DNA of 64,000 bases from Nautilus pompilius (taxonomy: Eukaryota > Mollusca > Cephalopoda > Nautilida > Nautilidae), in the NCBI GenBank assembly GCA_018389105.1, contig JACATO010002128.1, positions 310,001 to 374,000 on the forward strand. Reading direction: 5' to 3'. The translations under genes were made by a program, and so were the position numbers. Each line of letters opens with the position of its first letter. The stretch's first letter is position 1. Positions 23,500 to 36,990 of this stretch are shown in pieces. The notes under the pieces were generated by a model. The model did not search any database and was not told the origin of the DNA. It worked only from the letters and a program-made list of their open reading frames with translations.

Positions 23500-23770
23500 A
23501 TGTTGTCCACTTTTCCATTAGGACCAATGTTCTAAAAAAGCTCACATGGTCTGTCAGTTGTATATTTCATGCTTGGTCTACCTCTTGTTACAATGTTCTC
23601 CACACCTTCCTTCCTTATTATACATCCAAAGAATTGTAGCTGCACCTTAAGTGTTGTTTTAATGTTGCAGCACCTCATCATTCTTTATGCATGTTGTTCA
23701 TGATATGCTCAACATTCTATGTAACTGCATTTTATCTGCCTCTCCAGTCATTCACTCGTACTTCTACTAC
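23500..23770 (-). mobile_element. Short LINE reverse-transcriptase C-terminal remnant
   Basis: The minus-strand translation gives FFGCIIRKEGVENIVTRGRP around 23630-23560. It resembles the conserved GH(I/V)-R-EG-(L/V)-GRP block near the C-terminus of many non-LTR reverse-transcriptase proteins (usually FFGHIIRKEGLE). It is preceded by a frameshifted stretch that looks like the usual upstream helix. No other part of the element was seen. Confidence 0.45.
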
Positions 23771-25480
23771 TAATGCTATGGGCCATAATTAGAAATTAAC
23801 TGACCACAGCTAGATATGAGGATTGAATTGCTACAAATTGGAATAACTAGCAAATGAATGTATTTAATAGTGATATGGCCATTTCTCTTCTGGTCCCTGG
23901 GTTCCTTTGCCTATTACTAAACTAACCTGCAGGACCTGAGCTTCCAACACACACTATGTTAGACTTTGTTTTATTTGCTAATCTTTCAGCTATTCTTTAT
24001 TTGTTCTCCACCATGAAAAGATCTTTTGCATGAATGTAAAGTGGGAAATGTTACAGTTATTTAAAAAGGGCTTTATTAAAAGTGATCCTGATAACTGTAG
24101 GCCTATTTAATCTCTGTAGTTTATAGTTTTTCTAAATTTTTGAAAATCAACTCTGTATACCACGTCGTCATCCCTGTCTAGAAGCACCAGTCAGTTAGTG
24201 TGTTAGGGTGGCTGTGTATTTAGTCCGCACACTTGCATTGCAACATGGAGTTAGAGTGACATGCATTTGTTGTTACAAAGGTTTATATTAATGACGAAGC
24301 TACTGAGAGTTGTCACACCCCTCACGGTTCATTACGGATGTGAATGGTAGTCGGATGACAGAGGGTTAAAGACTACAAAATAAGGCTAAATTGATATCCT
24401 AGAAGATTCTCAGTATGGGTATAAAAAAAAAAAAATAGAAGAGGAGAATTGTTTAGTACATATTCTATAACTTTTGAAAGATAACTAAGACAGTTGAGAA
24501 TAAGAATCAGCTGGATGTTGTTTACAGTATTATTAGTAATTACTAAGTTTGTGAAAAGTTTTGGGATATCCTATGTTAGAATTAAAAAAAAAAGTTTCCA
24601 GTAATAAAATAAATTAGCCACAAAACCAAATATGGTTAATTACTGTTTTATAAATCATTTTAAACATCATGATGAATAATAATAAAGGTTTCTCTACCCT
24701 GAGAACCTTGCATAAGACTTCCTCATCAGTTACTTAATATTTTGACTGGATGAATCCTCGGATGGATAAGGTGACACCTTTTCATCACACGAGGGACAGG
24801 ACAAAAGTGGCCCTGTTTAATAACAACATGGCCATCTTTTGACAGTCGGGAAGAACCGCGATGAGGTTTCAATGCTATTTTCTAGTGCTAAAATGTGCAC
24901 CAGCATCAAAAGACGGAGCTCGCATTGGGAGCAGCTGATAGGTACTCAAATTTCTTAAACGCTGAGGAGGGTGTGCAGATTTAAGCGGCGGTGAGAACTG
25001 GAAAATTTATACCATTCTCACCCCTTGGCCACACAAGGAGGAAAATGAAGAAAACCATTATCAGGAATGGTCTAATATGATTCCTATCCGATGTCTGTCA
25101 GGTGTGTGTGTAAGCACGCAATATTGAACAGCCAACAGCTTGGAGGAGTGGTTTTTTTTTTCAAATATTTATTGCAACAGGTAAAAGTTAGAAGACAAGA
25201 AATAACAAGTGAAGTGAATGGAGTGGAATGCTAACTCCGGAGGCTCCGACACCTGACCAGAACCTGGAATCAGTCATGAAGATATTGACAAGTTGAACAG
25301 CTTTCGGTCCCAGACCTTCACCTTGCTTGGGAATGGTGGTCAGATGAACGTGGTAAAAATTGTAAAAAGACAAACTGTCTGAATCAGCACAAAGTACGGC
25401 ACCAATAACAATTTGTTAAAAAAAGACAGTACCCTTCTCCTTAAAACTGGAATAATAATAATAATAATAATATAATAATA

Positions 25481-25528
<48 letters not shown>

Positions 25529-28500
25529 ATGAATAACAAAGATATAACATAGAAGTAAAACATTTTAAAATTTGCAGTGAATAAATATAATATAACATTA
25601 GAGTGCAATGTATTTCTGAAAAAAAAAGTCAGGGTTTTTGGTTTATTTTTGCCTTTCTATAGAAATCTCACAAATCGGGTTAAAAGCTGACATTCCCTTC
25701 TTGTCTAATCCGGTCACACCTGTCTGTACCCTCTCACAAAACAGGTAACATCAGCTAAGGAACATTATGTAATTTTTCGATATTCTCAAAGGTGAAGTGA
25801 ATTACCTCCTCTGAAATAAGACCGTTATTCTGCTTGGGGAAACAGAGGACTTTAGAACCAAATAGAAGGCAGCCACTGTCTTATCTAAATAAAAAGAAAA
25901 TCTTTCTCTTTTTTTTTTTTCCATTCCTTGATTGATTTAAAGTGTTATTTAAATTATTACATAAACATCAAATAATTTATTTATGCCTAATGATTCCCCT
26001 TTATTCTCATGAGCCTGTATTGTAGAATTACCCACTTAAACGTTCATATATATATATATTCCATGATCTCTGGTTTCTTCCCACAGCTGAAAACTAAGAG
26101 CTCTAGTAGGGTTTTTCATTTCACATCAGCGTTCATTGAGGAAGGCAACAGGAAACCACAACGATCCATCTTTCTGGTTTAGATCTGACCTTCCTGTTGG
26201 CAGGATACTGACAATGATGTATAATATATGAAGACCAACTACAGGTTTCACAATGTGTGGAGAGGTCATTTATTTTTTAGGAGCCATGTGAACTCCAGCT
26301 ATCAGTTGAAAATGTGCATAGGATCGTCTGAACTGCCCCACAATTCTGAATCAGTGAGAGGAAACTCCATATCATGATTTTAAAACAAAACAACAAACAA
26401 AATATCCTAATGACCCCCTTGAGGTGTTTAGTGAACTATTCGGTTTCCTGAGCTGATTTATCTATCTATCTAACATCTGCATTCTCCCCTCTCACGACAC
26501 AAAACCATCAACAAGCTCTGATGTCAGGTATATCCAAATGCAAAATGCTGGAGAAAGTAAACCATGCAGCCTAGTAATCAGATGCCCTCTTTTAATTCAG
26601 GACTCATCCATCTTTTCCATGCAAGGATGGTAGCAGCATCTTGCTTAAATGAGAAACCTAGAGCTATATTCACAGAGTGGCTTTTATTAAAGATGTTTGC
26701 AATTAAACAAGGTAAGAGAGATGGTTTTTTTTTCTCCCCCCCCCCTTCTGCAGTATATACAAAAACTGATTACCACAGGCAAATGAAACTGTATTTATGT
26801 TAAAACTGTTTTCTGAAATACAAATAAACATCTTGAATACGACTGACCTCAGCAGAACCTTGATAAATGGCTTTTGGACAAAAGAGTTTTTAAAAATCTA
26901 TTTTGGAAGGTAAAAAAAAAATATTATTAATGGCATAAACTGTGAAGTAGACTGACAAATACATTCATTAGAACTTAGCACTCAGATTTTTAGACAAATA
27001 TCACAGAAAAGGTGTAAATATTTAAGATAAAGTTATCCAATCTTTGAAGTGTTCCCAATTTGTGAATGTAAACAAAAATATAAGCAAACTTGCCTGTACA
27101 TATTAGAGACACACACACACATATATATATAATAAATTAATACAAAAAACTGATCAGTCACACGTGAGTCAACAAAGCGCAAGCCGATAGAAGACTTGGT
27201 GCTGGTAATAGAATTCTTTAACAGTTCTGTAATATTTGTTGACAGATATTTTAAAAAATAAGAGAATATTTAATGTACAAGGTTTTCTGGCTTTAAAAAG
27301 AAGTCCTCTCCCCCCCTTTTAAGATCACCTGCGGTATAAACCAGGTTAGGTTGTATGTTGTACGGATACCAGTGCATTAAAGTGGATGACAAACCTATGC
27401 GTGAGAGATAAAAATGTTAACCAGATCAGTTTCTGTGCGGATAAAAATGAGAAAGAGAAGATGCTTGCCAGTCAGGGGTTAATTCCTTTTGTTTTAACGC
27501 CAACACCATTGTCCAACCATGTTAGACTTTTCTCAGATTTAGAAGAAAGAAAATGTAAGCATTTAATTATTAGTAAGATTTATCATCTAGCTATTGGGAA
27601 TTATTACACCCTTTTACTCACTAGTGGATAACTGGCTTTGGTCCAGCTACTCGCCTTGTGGATAAGCCGATGAAAAATTAGGCATCTCTCAGGTGGTAAA
27701 CATAGCTAATAAGTACCGAAAGTCTCTTACCTTCAAAATAAAATTAAAAAAAAAAACAATAGCAAATGAGTGAATGTCGGGCTTTTATCTGCTAGGGATA
27801 TCATTCAAACTAAGCCTGGCTAGATCCCCTTATGCCTTCATCTGGATTTATTCGAATGACCCTAGTAAAGGCAATGATACAATTAATTTCCATAATTTCA
27901 AACTCGCCTTTAAAGACCTTAAACTTTACCAGTTTTTGAAAGCATACCGGCGTTGTTCTACTCTTGAAACAGCTTCCAACCTTAGCTTTTACCCGACTTG
28001 GGGTTTAGTGTTGGCAAAACAAAAGGAAAAGAGATATGGCTACTGAGATGTTAAAAGTGATATCTGATGTAATAGCATTAAATACAGTAGGAAAACTTAC
28101 TAATTACCAAAAAAAAAATCATCTCTTCGCACAATTAGGGATTGCTGGTCTTCCTTGATGATGCGACGGGGTACAACGTGGGGTCGGGCCTACATCAGCA
28201 GTGGTTGCATTTTCAGACAGAAAAAATTGAGCTCTCTGACAGATATCACAGATAAGAAACGTGCTGCAAGGAACCTGAAAGAGCATTTACGAGTTGGCAG
28301 CATTTCCAACGGTGAGCACTCTCTTCACAACCAACTCCCCCCCCCCCAGACAAAGGTACGTTACAGTAAGGCAGTGGCTTATAAATCACAACCTGTAATC
28401 ACTGCGACTGGAAGGGGCTTTTAAATCAACTTAATCCTGTTGATGTGCAAAAAGAAAAATCCATGCAAGGGATCCTAGCTGATCGATCCAAAAATACTCT

Positions 28501-30119
28501 TATTTTGTGTTTGTCAGGGAGAAATCTGCAGCTGGAATTATTCGCTGTAAGACACTTCCCATGCATCAACCTTTTATCAGTAAAATGGGCATTTTAAAAA
28601 CCAACTGTAATTTGCATTCATCAAATGGAAAGTGAGAGGAGCCAGAAAAACAACAGTATATACATCTAACTGAGGAAAAAATTTAAGTACTATCACCTGT
28701 TAACACGCGGAGCAGAAAAAACACTGATGAAATTCAGAATGTGAACTAACCACCTGTGTATAAGTTACATTTCCAATTTTGACCATAGGAAGCTTCAGAA
28801 GTCACATAAACCAGTTTGCATCGGGTCTGGGGGTTTTCTTTTACAGATATAAATCCATCACTGCAGCATTGCATTTAGACATTTGATCCATCTAATTAAG
28901 TCACTTAAACTAAGATCAGTATCAAGGAGGAATCCCCAAAGTAGCACCCACCAATGTAGGTAGCAAAGAGTTGCAAGAAGGTCCCTGCTTAAAGCAATTT
29001 TGTGCAATCTCAATGCCCCTTTTTGAAAGATTAGGGTTCTTAAAGGGGAAGCTTGCTTTGGAACTTCACCAACCACCACCTGTGTTGCTAACTAAACAAA
29101 AATGACAAAAATAAGGGGGGATCCAGAATTTGGTTATAGGCCCCTGCTCACACTTATAACTAACCCACAATGTTCAAAACCTGTCACTGTTCTGTCACCA
29201 GAGACATGAAAAAGAAAAGCCTTCAAGGTGCCAGATGGAAAATTATCTTCACAGATTATAAAAAAAGCAAAAAGCTGCTTTCTTTTCCTTCTTTGAGGTG
29301 GAAGTGATAGCAGAGCAGTCCACGGTGGCCCCACGAGCAAATGACGAAAGAGGCTATAATTAAAATGATGTCCAGCTGAACAATAAATTCTACCACGACC
29401 TTTAGCTAATCAGGATCATCTGTAGGTAATAAATATGAATGCTCAGCAGTTATTCAAAAGAAGGATCTTAAAGTGACTTGTGCTTTAGTTCAGAATGTGG
29501 TTTCTAAAACTCAGCAGCAGTGGGTCTGGTCTTAATAAGGGGTTGGGGTACATGATGCATACCTTTATTCAGTTTAACGTTTTCACAGCCTTGATTGTTA
29601 TAGGCTCACGCTTTAGTCCCAGCATAACTCCTTACAACTGTAGAAATGAAACTTATTCACATGCATTTTGCAATTAATATTACCAAGGTTTTTTTTTTTT
29701 TTAAATCCCAGGAAAAAAAGAGAAAACTGTAGCTGCTAAAGAAAGGAAATTGTGCACAAGCTGGGTGGGAGAACAAAGGCTGGGAAATGTATGGAACAGT
29801 GAGAGAGAGAGAGAGAGAGAGCCGTGCAAGTTTTCAGGAAGTAATAACTCTCAATGAAACAAACCAAGGAGTGGTGACAGGACCAAATTAAGGTAACAAC
29901 CAGCCTCTGGCTTTAGCATCAGTGCTGCACTTTCAACAAGTGAAAGCAAAGCTTTTTGTTTTGTTTTTTTTTGCCAGTTTTGTGACCACATGAGAGTCCT
30001 GAGAGAAGGTAAGTGACTTCTGCTTATTTCCTGAAAAACGAGGGGGTTGGGGTGGGGGCAGGAATAGTCTGGAGCAAGATCGGTTGTTGAAGATATGGTG
30101 ACTAGTAGACACGCGGTTG
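23771..30119. other. Non-coding stretch left of the anoctamin gene, including its 3' UTR at the right end
   Basis: No exon was recognised. It includes an AAT microsatellite (25450-25527), (TA)n at 26047-26060, a GA run at 29801-29820 and many homopolymers. The right end should hold the 3' UTR of the minus-strand anoctamin-7-like gene. A candidate AATAAA on the minus strand is at 29563-29568, about 550 nt after the stop. Confidence 0.4.
25450..25527. repeat. (AAT)n microsatellite
   Basis: An AAT repeat of about 78 bp with two slips to TATAAT. Confidence 0.95.
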
Positions 30120-30194
30120 TCACTGTTTCTCCGAAGCTGGAACGTCTACTGTCAGAGCATCCGTCGAAACTTCTTCTTCTTCGTCTTGGTTATT
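30120..30194 (-). CDS. Anoctamin-7-like, last coding exon
   Basis: Twenty-four codons plus TGA at 30120-30122. It encodes an acidic cytosolic tail (NNQDEEEEVSTDALT...). The acceptor TTTTACAG lies at 30195 upward. The tail is less conserved than the preceding exons, as expected for TMEM16 C-termini. Confidence 0.8.
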   Translation of the reverse strand, partial: NNQDEEEEVSTDALTVDVPASEKQ

Positions 30195-30310
30195 CTGTAA
30201 AATAAAAGGGATTTGGTAGGTAAGCTTGAAATCCCTGCATGAATCCTGGCGTTATGAGATGTAGGTGTGCAGCACCCAAGTGAAATCTAACCAATGGGGC
30301 CGCTACTAAC

Positions 30311-30442
30311 CATCAGGAAAGCATCAGTGTCGGCCAGAGCTTGCTTGGCTAAATACCGCTCCCGTTTAATTTTTAACTCGAGGCTTTCGGGAACATCAGG
30401 CACCATAAAGTCGATAAGTCTGCAGATCCCAAAAACAATGTG
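30311..30442 (-). CDS. Anoctamin-7-like exon (end of TM10 and C-terminal helix)
   Basis: Forty-four codons starting HIVFGICRLIDFMVPDVPES and ending in YLAKQALADTDAFLM. The VPD(I/V)PES and LAKQALA blocks are characteristic of the ANO7 C-terminus. Phase 0 at both ends; acceptor CTTCCAG, donor GTTAGT. Confidence 0.93.
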
Positions 30443-31303
30443 CTGGAAGAAAAAAAAAAAAAAAAAGATAAAGGGAGGCAACTTATGGCGTGCCATTTAC
30501 AATTCCAGGTATGAAAATTTTTTTAAAGCTCGAAATGGAAGAAAAAAACTAAAAAAGAACAATTAGACCGAGACAACACCTGAGGGCAGAAGGTTTTCAG
30601 AAATGGTCCACCTGTAGAACCAACTGCAATATTAGATACATAAAAAGTTGTACACTTAACAAAAATGATCAAAGAAGTTACCTAGTGAAAACAAATATTT
30701 GTTTGGGGAAATCAGTTAAAAGCAAAATACCTGAGAGATAGCAACATCAGCGGTATCACTCCATTATTACCACTTCTCGACTCAAACTGATGTGGTCCAG
30801 TCACTGCATTACCTCTAACACAAACATACTCTTGAAGAACCACCCCCTTCCCAGTTTATCAAATTCCATGTTGGGACTGTAACTATATTTATATTAGGAA
30901 AAATAATGGGACCATAGGTACTACTAGTAGCGAGCATTAGCGAGCTCCTTCGAAATTCTAAATTCAATTACACTGGACAGCAATGATTTTGCCACCGGAA
31001 CACTATCATGCTTACTTTGTAGTATTTTGCACGCCAATTCAAACTCAAAGGAGGAACTTTTGTGGGGTCCGAAATTCGAGAACTCGGCATCTTTGATTAA
31101 GATGAGAAATTTGCACACCAGTAGCTGTTTTTCCCTACTAGATTATGTAGTTACTGGTCCTGATGTGACAAAAACCAAAACTTTCATAACCTTTTGATTT
31201 AAATTTCACAAGTTTGGTGATGTTTCTATTTTCAAAAATATTTCCTTGGCCAGCTGTATCCTCTGTGGTGGCCTGTAAGAGGTGCTGTAGAAAGGGAACT
31301 CAC

Positions 31304-31394
31304 CTCAAAGACTATGACGAAGGCTAAGCGTACAGCGAGTAGATGCCACTGGAAAAGAGTGTAGTGGCCGTGGTTATCTCTGAAAGCTTTGTAT
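31304..31394 (-). CDS. Anoctamin-7-like exon (TM10 entry)
   Basis: Encodes YKAFRDNHGHYTLFQWHLLA followed by VRLAFVIVFE. One base completes the split Arg codon from the previous exon, and the exon ends at a codon boundary. Acceptor TTTCAG, donor GTGAGT. Confidence 0.93.
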
Positions 31395-31435
31395 CTGAAA
31401 AAATAACAACAACAACAAACAAATTAACTACTATA

Positions 31436-31474
31436 CTATTACTACTACTACTACTACTACTAATAATAATAATA
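31436..31474. repeat. (CTA)n/(AAT)n microsatellite in anoctamin intron
   Basis: A compound trinucleotide run, ACT/CTA passing into TAA, in the intron directly upstream of the exon at 31304-31394 in transcript sense. Confidence 0.85.
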
Positions 31475-31899
31475 GATTTATTCTTGCATCCATGCAGCTC
31501 TGAAATGGTTTTGACTAATTCAGTATCACCAAAAGGTGTTTTATTTTTAGTTAATGACATAATTCAAAAGAAAAGTTATATCCTTTTTTTAAAAAAAAAA
31601 TTTACACAAAAAAACCAAGAAAAGAATTCATATATATAAAATATCTGGAGTGTGTGAACTAACCATCAATTTCCTTCAACAATAAAAAAATTCTAAAAAA
31701 ATAAATATGGCTACTGAATGCTGTAGGTCAGATATGAAACTCAGCAATGTCTGGTTGCAGAAACCATGTTGAGTCCAGACTTTAGTCACTTCATGTTCAA
31801 TGCAAAGCAGATTTCTTAACCTTCAGCAATGGTAACATCTTGGCAACAATTGCAACCATCATTTATTGCCAGGTCTCGCTTCAAACTGAGCCGACATAC

Positions 31900-32033
31900 C
31901 TGCATTCTTCGGACAGTGTGCCATTTGGTGCATATGCCAGCGTAAAGTTCGTGTAGCCATCCAGCTGCCAGTTAAACTGATACTGGTACAGCATACGGGG
32001 AAGGAACTCCGAGGTGAAGGCGATGAGAAAAGC
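31900..32033 (-). CDS. Anoctamin-7-like exon (TM9 and extracellular loop)
   Basis: Begins AFLIAFTSEFLPRMLYQYQF and continues through a loop with NFTLAYAPNG to a conserved EEC. NFT is a potential glycosylation sequon. Starts phase 0 and ends with two bases of a split Arg codon. Donor GTATGT. Confidence 0.93.
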
Positions 32034-33730
32034 CTAGTAAAATGTAAAGTCGAGAGGAGTTTGTTGATAAGATATAAAATGGATCCTATGCCTGTACTTC
32101 TATCAGATATACAATAACTAGAAGAATTCTACAGTACTGTTCGCAGATATCGGCTATCATGGTTGCATATAAAAAGTCAATGTTTGAGACATCATGCCAC
32201 TTGTAGAAATTATGGGTTATATTCAATCAAATTATGAGTGTGATGCATTGAGCAAAAGGATGTTTTGATTTGTATGTATGTAATTTACTTATTATTTTAA
32301 ACTATTTTTCCTTATTCAATGAGATCTTTTTTAAAAACACTGTAACACGAGGATTATCTCCCTTTTATTGCTCTCAACATGAAACATATTTTCTAGTAAG
32401 TTTTAAATATATAGCATCAAACAACAAAAACACAATACAGTAGAAAGAAGAAAAAACGGTGCTTCATTTTCGACTATCTCAGCCAATAAAAGACAAGTTG
32501 TCCTTATTTTTTTTTGCTATCTAATGGTAAGTAAAATATCTTTCATTTACCAAAACTCAAACACAGTGAGACAGCTAAAAATATGTCTTTCTTTCTAAAA
32601 AACTAATTTTAGTGACGGAGGAACATTCCAACCTATGTTTTAGTGAATAAAATCAGGCATCCCATATAACTAGCGATACCAACCAGCCGATAATTTACAC
32701 AAAAGACTGGCTGCCAGCTGGACCATCTCACCAGCCATACTACAGGCCAATGAAACTAACTACCTGTTTGCTGTTGTGTATGTATGTGCATGTGCTTGCT
32801 TGTTTTACTAGTCTATTATTAATGGAATGGACCTGTATTCAATATGTTAGTCATGTGACCTACTGCACTTGCAAACAGTTTATACAAAGGTGGAATAATA
32901 AAGGCACTGACAGGGGACCGTAGTGTAGCATTCAACCTCATGAGAATGGGGACACAATTCTGTCACTGGAAGTGCTAATAAACAGGATTCTGCTGATTGT
33001 CACTAGGCTGTGCACCAGCTCTACAAATAGTGTGTATGTCAGAAGCAGCCTTTCATACATCTGAGATTTCTGTAATTTCAGAAGAAATCAACCGTGTGTT
33101 GCTTTAGGATTACAGGCAGACTAACAAATAGATTATATCAAACCTTGACAGTTTGTTTATTAGTTTTAAATGGCAAATAATGCATCTAAATAATAAGATA
33201 AAAAAAATAAAAATATCTACACTTTCCCTTCTTTTGCTGCCATCATCCAAGTTTGAAACCAAGGGGTGTTTCTTTTATATTTCAAATTCGGCAACTCTTT
33301 GTCCATTGTCCTTTGCTGACCTGTCCTGTAATAGACTGGTGCTGTGGTTCTCCATTGACTGCATGCATCACCACCAGTGCCTGGCCAGATATCGCCATCT
33401 TGTACCATAAAGTATTAAACTATTGTGATTTGTTTCTGTAAACTGTTTTGGTATTTATCAGTTTGTCTACTGTTTGTTTGTTAATAAGTTTAAGTTAATC
33501 TAACTGTGCTTGTTTTGGTCCTTAATAAGTTTACTCATAACATGATATTTACTGTAAATAAACAAACATATGCACCAGAAACTCCAGGTGCCTGCATTTA
33601 GTCTAATCATGGGATTTTTTTTTTAAAAACAATTTAGATAAAATACAATTGACAGTAATCCAAGAACAAACCAAACGACACTAGTGTCTTTCTATCTGTG
33701 TGGCCATCAAAAAGAACAATGCTTGCTTAC
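32034..33730 (-). other. Anoctamin-7-like intron
   Basis: No exon or recognisable mobile element was seen. AT-rich with poly-T runs. Confidence 0.6.
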
Positions 33731-33936
33731 ATTACTGATGACTGCAAGTTGGGCCAGTGAGTCCAGGATGGTGAACCAGACCCCAATGTCTTCTGCCCGC
33801 TCAGCGACCGGCCGCCTGGTCTCACTCACGAACTTGCTGGCATCCAGTCGGATCTCCACCCAGTTGTTGAGCAGTGCAAACAGAGGAGCCAGCGGAAACG
33901 CAGCCACAAAGATGGTGATGAAACCAAACTGCAACA
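33731..33936 (-). CDS. Anoctamin-7-like exon (TM7 end, TM8, Ca2+ ligands)
   Basis: Encodes [20 protein letters not shown], then [28 protein letters not shown] and a hydrophobic end LAVISN. The Glu and Asp of EIRLD correspond to mouse TMEM16A E734 and D738, direct Ca2+ ligands. The first two bases complete a split Val codon; donor GTAAGC. Confidence 0.95.
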
Positions 33937-34131
33937 CTGACAAATATTCAAACTATCTTTTTAGTTAAAGAGCACCTTGAGTTTGTATTCTATAGGACCG
34001 CGAGTAAAGGCACCCATGTTGAGTTTTGTTCTCTTTTAAAAAAGTTTGCTGACCAGCCAAAATTTAATGATTTTTGTCTCAAAGCATAAATAGATTGAAT
34101 GTGGATGAAAGAAGATAACATTAATACTCAC

Positions 34132-34256
34132 CCATTTCCAAGTATTCCTGGAACAAACCTTCATTTTCTATCAGCTCATAGTTTGTTTCCCAACTTGATC
34201 TCTGAACACCTTTGCTGATTTTTACTTTACACCTGTGCACTAGAGTTTTTATTTTT
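34132..34256 (-). CDS. Anoctamin-7-like exon (basic linker and EYLEM ligands)
   Basis: A basic cytosolic stretch (IKTLVHRCKVKISKG) is followed by WETNYELIENEGLFQEYLEM. The two Glu in EYLEM correspond to mouse TMEM16A E702 and E705, both Ca2+ ligands. Acceptor CCCCAG, donor GTGAGT. Confidence 0.93.
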
Positions 34257-34594
34257 CTGGGGGAAAAAGTCATACAAAAAACTGCGTTAAAGAATGGCTG
34301 GAATCAGTTATCTAACAGAACTAATTTATTCCTTACCCAAAAGCATCTTTTATGATAACATACCTCTATTATTAATTTCAAGAAACTTGTAGTAGTTAAA
34401 TATTTTTTATATTTCTCAAACATGTACCACATTGTTTGGTTTGCTTCAGAAGCTGGCAACCTTAGTTGTCAGTCCCTGAAGAATCAATATGAGATTACAT
34501 AATTATTTCTTATTAACAATTAGTCAATTCAGAAATCATATCAAACCAGTGCAGTGATATGTTAGAATTGTGTGGGCAAAGTCTGAACACTATA

Positions 34595-34842
34595 GGGAGA
34601 CCAGCTAGATGTTACAGAGGTAAGTTGTTAAGGCACCAGTTGCTCTGACTTTTGATCAATCATATGGTAAAGAGTAAATGTGGTCAGGTAAAACTTGGAA
34701 TGGAGTATTTGTTAGTTACAATAGACTGTAGGCATATGTTTCAGGAGACACCTGGTTACAGGCAAAAAGCTAAAGCACATGTCTGTCTATGTTTAATTAG
34801 GAATCACAGACACTGTAACAACTGGCCTCTAGTCTCCTCTAA
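34595..34842. mobile_element. Fold-back MITE copy (family A)
   Basis: Starts near TAGGGAGACCAGC and ends GTTTAATTAGGAATCACAGA, CTGTAACAACTGG, AGTCTCCTCT. The right arm matches the family consensus well; the left arm and centre are diverged. Confidence 0.55.
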
Positions 34843-35064
34843 TGGTTTGCAACAGACATGCTGAAGTTAAGTAAAAATCTTGCTGCATTTTTTATCGATC
34901 TCCTTAGCATAAAAACAAATACAGTTAACTAACCTTGCTGCTTTTGTCACATAAGTTTCTGATTTATGACTTGTTACGTTAAAATACATTATCAAAAACA
35001 GTTTGGTCCCCATCAGTGCATTGGACTGTTCTGCAAAGCCATAGTAAAGAATAAAATTACTTAC

Positions 35065-35162
35065 GGAACCACAACTTCTTGAATGTTGTTGATGATTTGT
35101 TTACCAATCATGATGACAGCCAACTGTTGGGCTAGTTCAATTAAGCATCCTCCATTATTGCA
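35065..35162 (-). CDS. Anoctamin-7-like exon (TM6, Ca2+ ligands)
   Basis: Encodes CNNGGCLIELAQQLAVIMIG then KQIINNIQEVVVP. Asn and Glu in INNIQE correspond to mouse TMEM16A N650 and E654. Ends with two bases of a split Pro codon; donor GTAAGT. Confidence 0.95.
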
Positions 35163-35595
35163 CTGCAAATAACATTATATATATATAGATATGTGTGTAC
35201 ACACACACACAAAGAACATCTAAAGAGATAATGGAAAATAGAAGCTTCTTATCATGCTGAATTTAATTAAAACTCTAATTTTTTCACTACAATCTGTAAC
35301 TGCAAGGCTAAAAAATCATGACACATTAGAATTTAGTTGGTAATTGAATCTTGAGGTTATGAAGACAGAGGTTCGGTACTTGTTCTTGGTTCAGTGTGGC
35401 AAACCAAGTAAGTTTTTTATTTAGTCAGCAATATCTCTAAATTAGTCTGGATTTTAATATCTTGCTACATAGCAAATATCAATTCTTATTAGCTTCTAAA
35501 CAGCACATTTTCATCAATGCCTATTTTGATTTTTAAAAATCTGTTACCATAACATCATCATCATCATCATCCCCTAAAGTTGATATCTTTCTTAC

Positions 35596-35650
35596 CTCTT
35601 CATTACGGAGGCCAAAAAATCTTGTATAATTCCCTGGATATCCAGTAAAC
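35596..35650 (-). CDS. Anoctamin-7-like short exon (TM5-TM6 loop)
   Basis: A 55-base exon encoding FTGYPGNYTRFFGLRNEE, the conserved loop before TM6. The first base completes a split Arg codon. Acceptor TTTTTAG, donor GTAAGA. Confidence 0.93.
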
Positions 35651-36467
35651 CTAAAAATAAAAGGTTATGAATGACAACTAAGTTAGATTTCTGCTGGCAT
35701 TTAGTATTCATACATAATTTTTTCTAACATTTCATTTTAAAATCTGTAACTGACATAAAAAGAACGAGAAAGGCTTGTTGTTGATAGACATAACAAAAAA
35801 TTTTCCCTCCTCTGCTCGTATCATCTTTCTAAGCATTATATATAAAGTTTTTTAGCATCTCTATTCTCATTAGATATTCTCCCACACAAGCATATAATTT
35901 GTGGTTAAAGTTAGGTATTCATTACTTTACCTGCTTGGAATATTCACTTTCATCATATTACCACCAAATGAAAACATTCTTCTGAAAGATTAATTCAGAA
36001 TACCTACCCTCTAACTAGTTTTCATCAAATGCCAAGATACACCCCCCGTGAAAATCTTTAATTGTCTGTTTGTTCTTGATCCTTTTACCCTTTATCTACC
36101 AGTTTTTTTTAAAGAATATTCTCAAAATAAATTTATAGTATCAGAAATATACTAAACCTGAATGTCTATCACCTTAATAGTCTATGTAGGTAAGTTCGTT
36201 GTTTTGTTAATGTTTACAAGCCATTTCTCGTGAATCTACAAAAATGTGGTAGAGCTATTTTAGCTGATGTTTCAAGATAAACATAATTATAAACATTCTT
36301 CCAGCAATATATAAAAAGAATTGTCTGTTTTTATTTTGCCACAGAGAATCATTTTAGAGGTGATGCACAGCTCTCTTGAAGAGCTATCTGATCTGTAACT
36401 GCAGAAGACAAGACAATTACTCCGGAGGCAGTAGAAAAAAAGAATATGAAAATATCAGATGTCTTAC

Positions 36468-36579
36468 CTCCCTTTGAAAAAAGCAATATAGAAAATGGAT
36501 GAGTAGAAGTTCACAAACTGGAAGATGAAGACTTTGAATGTTAGCTGGTCCTCAAACTCTGTTTGCGTTCTGTGCATTT
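36468..36579 (-). CDS. Anoctamin-7-like exon (EMHRTQT and TM5)
   Basis: Encodes [20 protein letters not shown] followed by [16 protein letters not shown]. The first two bases complete the Glu before Met; the last two begin an Arg codon. This block is nearly invariant across the family. Confidence 0.95.
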
Positions 36580-36990
36580 CTGAAATAGCCAAGATGGTGC
36601 ACACTCCTTGTTTACAACTAAGAATGAAGTTTTTTTTTTTCAAGAGAGCAGTAAACAACCTCTGGACCAATATGGGCATTAGACTGCCATGGAGATCTGA
36701 AACCAAGGACTGAGCAACAAGACTGAGAACCAAAGTCAGAAGGATCTGCTAATATGAAGATACATCATGGTTGTTTCCTGGAAGCTGAAGGAAATATTTA
36801 AAAAGCAAATTTCCCTTTTCTGGATACTGACCAAGATTTCACAAACGGACAAATATTAATACAAATAAATGTCATGATACATACACACACACATCTGTTC
36901 TTCTCACCAGCATTAATGTTAGACATACATATCTATAGAATTTGGCATTATGAGCAATGTTGATTCATTGATGACAGAAGTTTTCAGACA

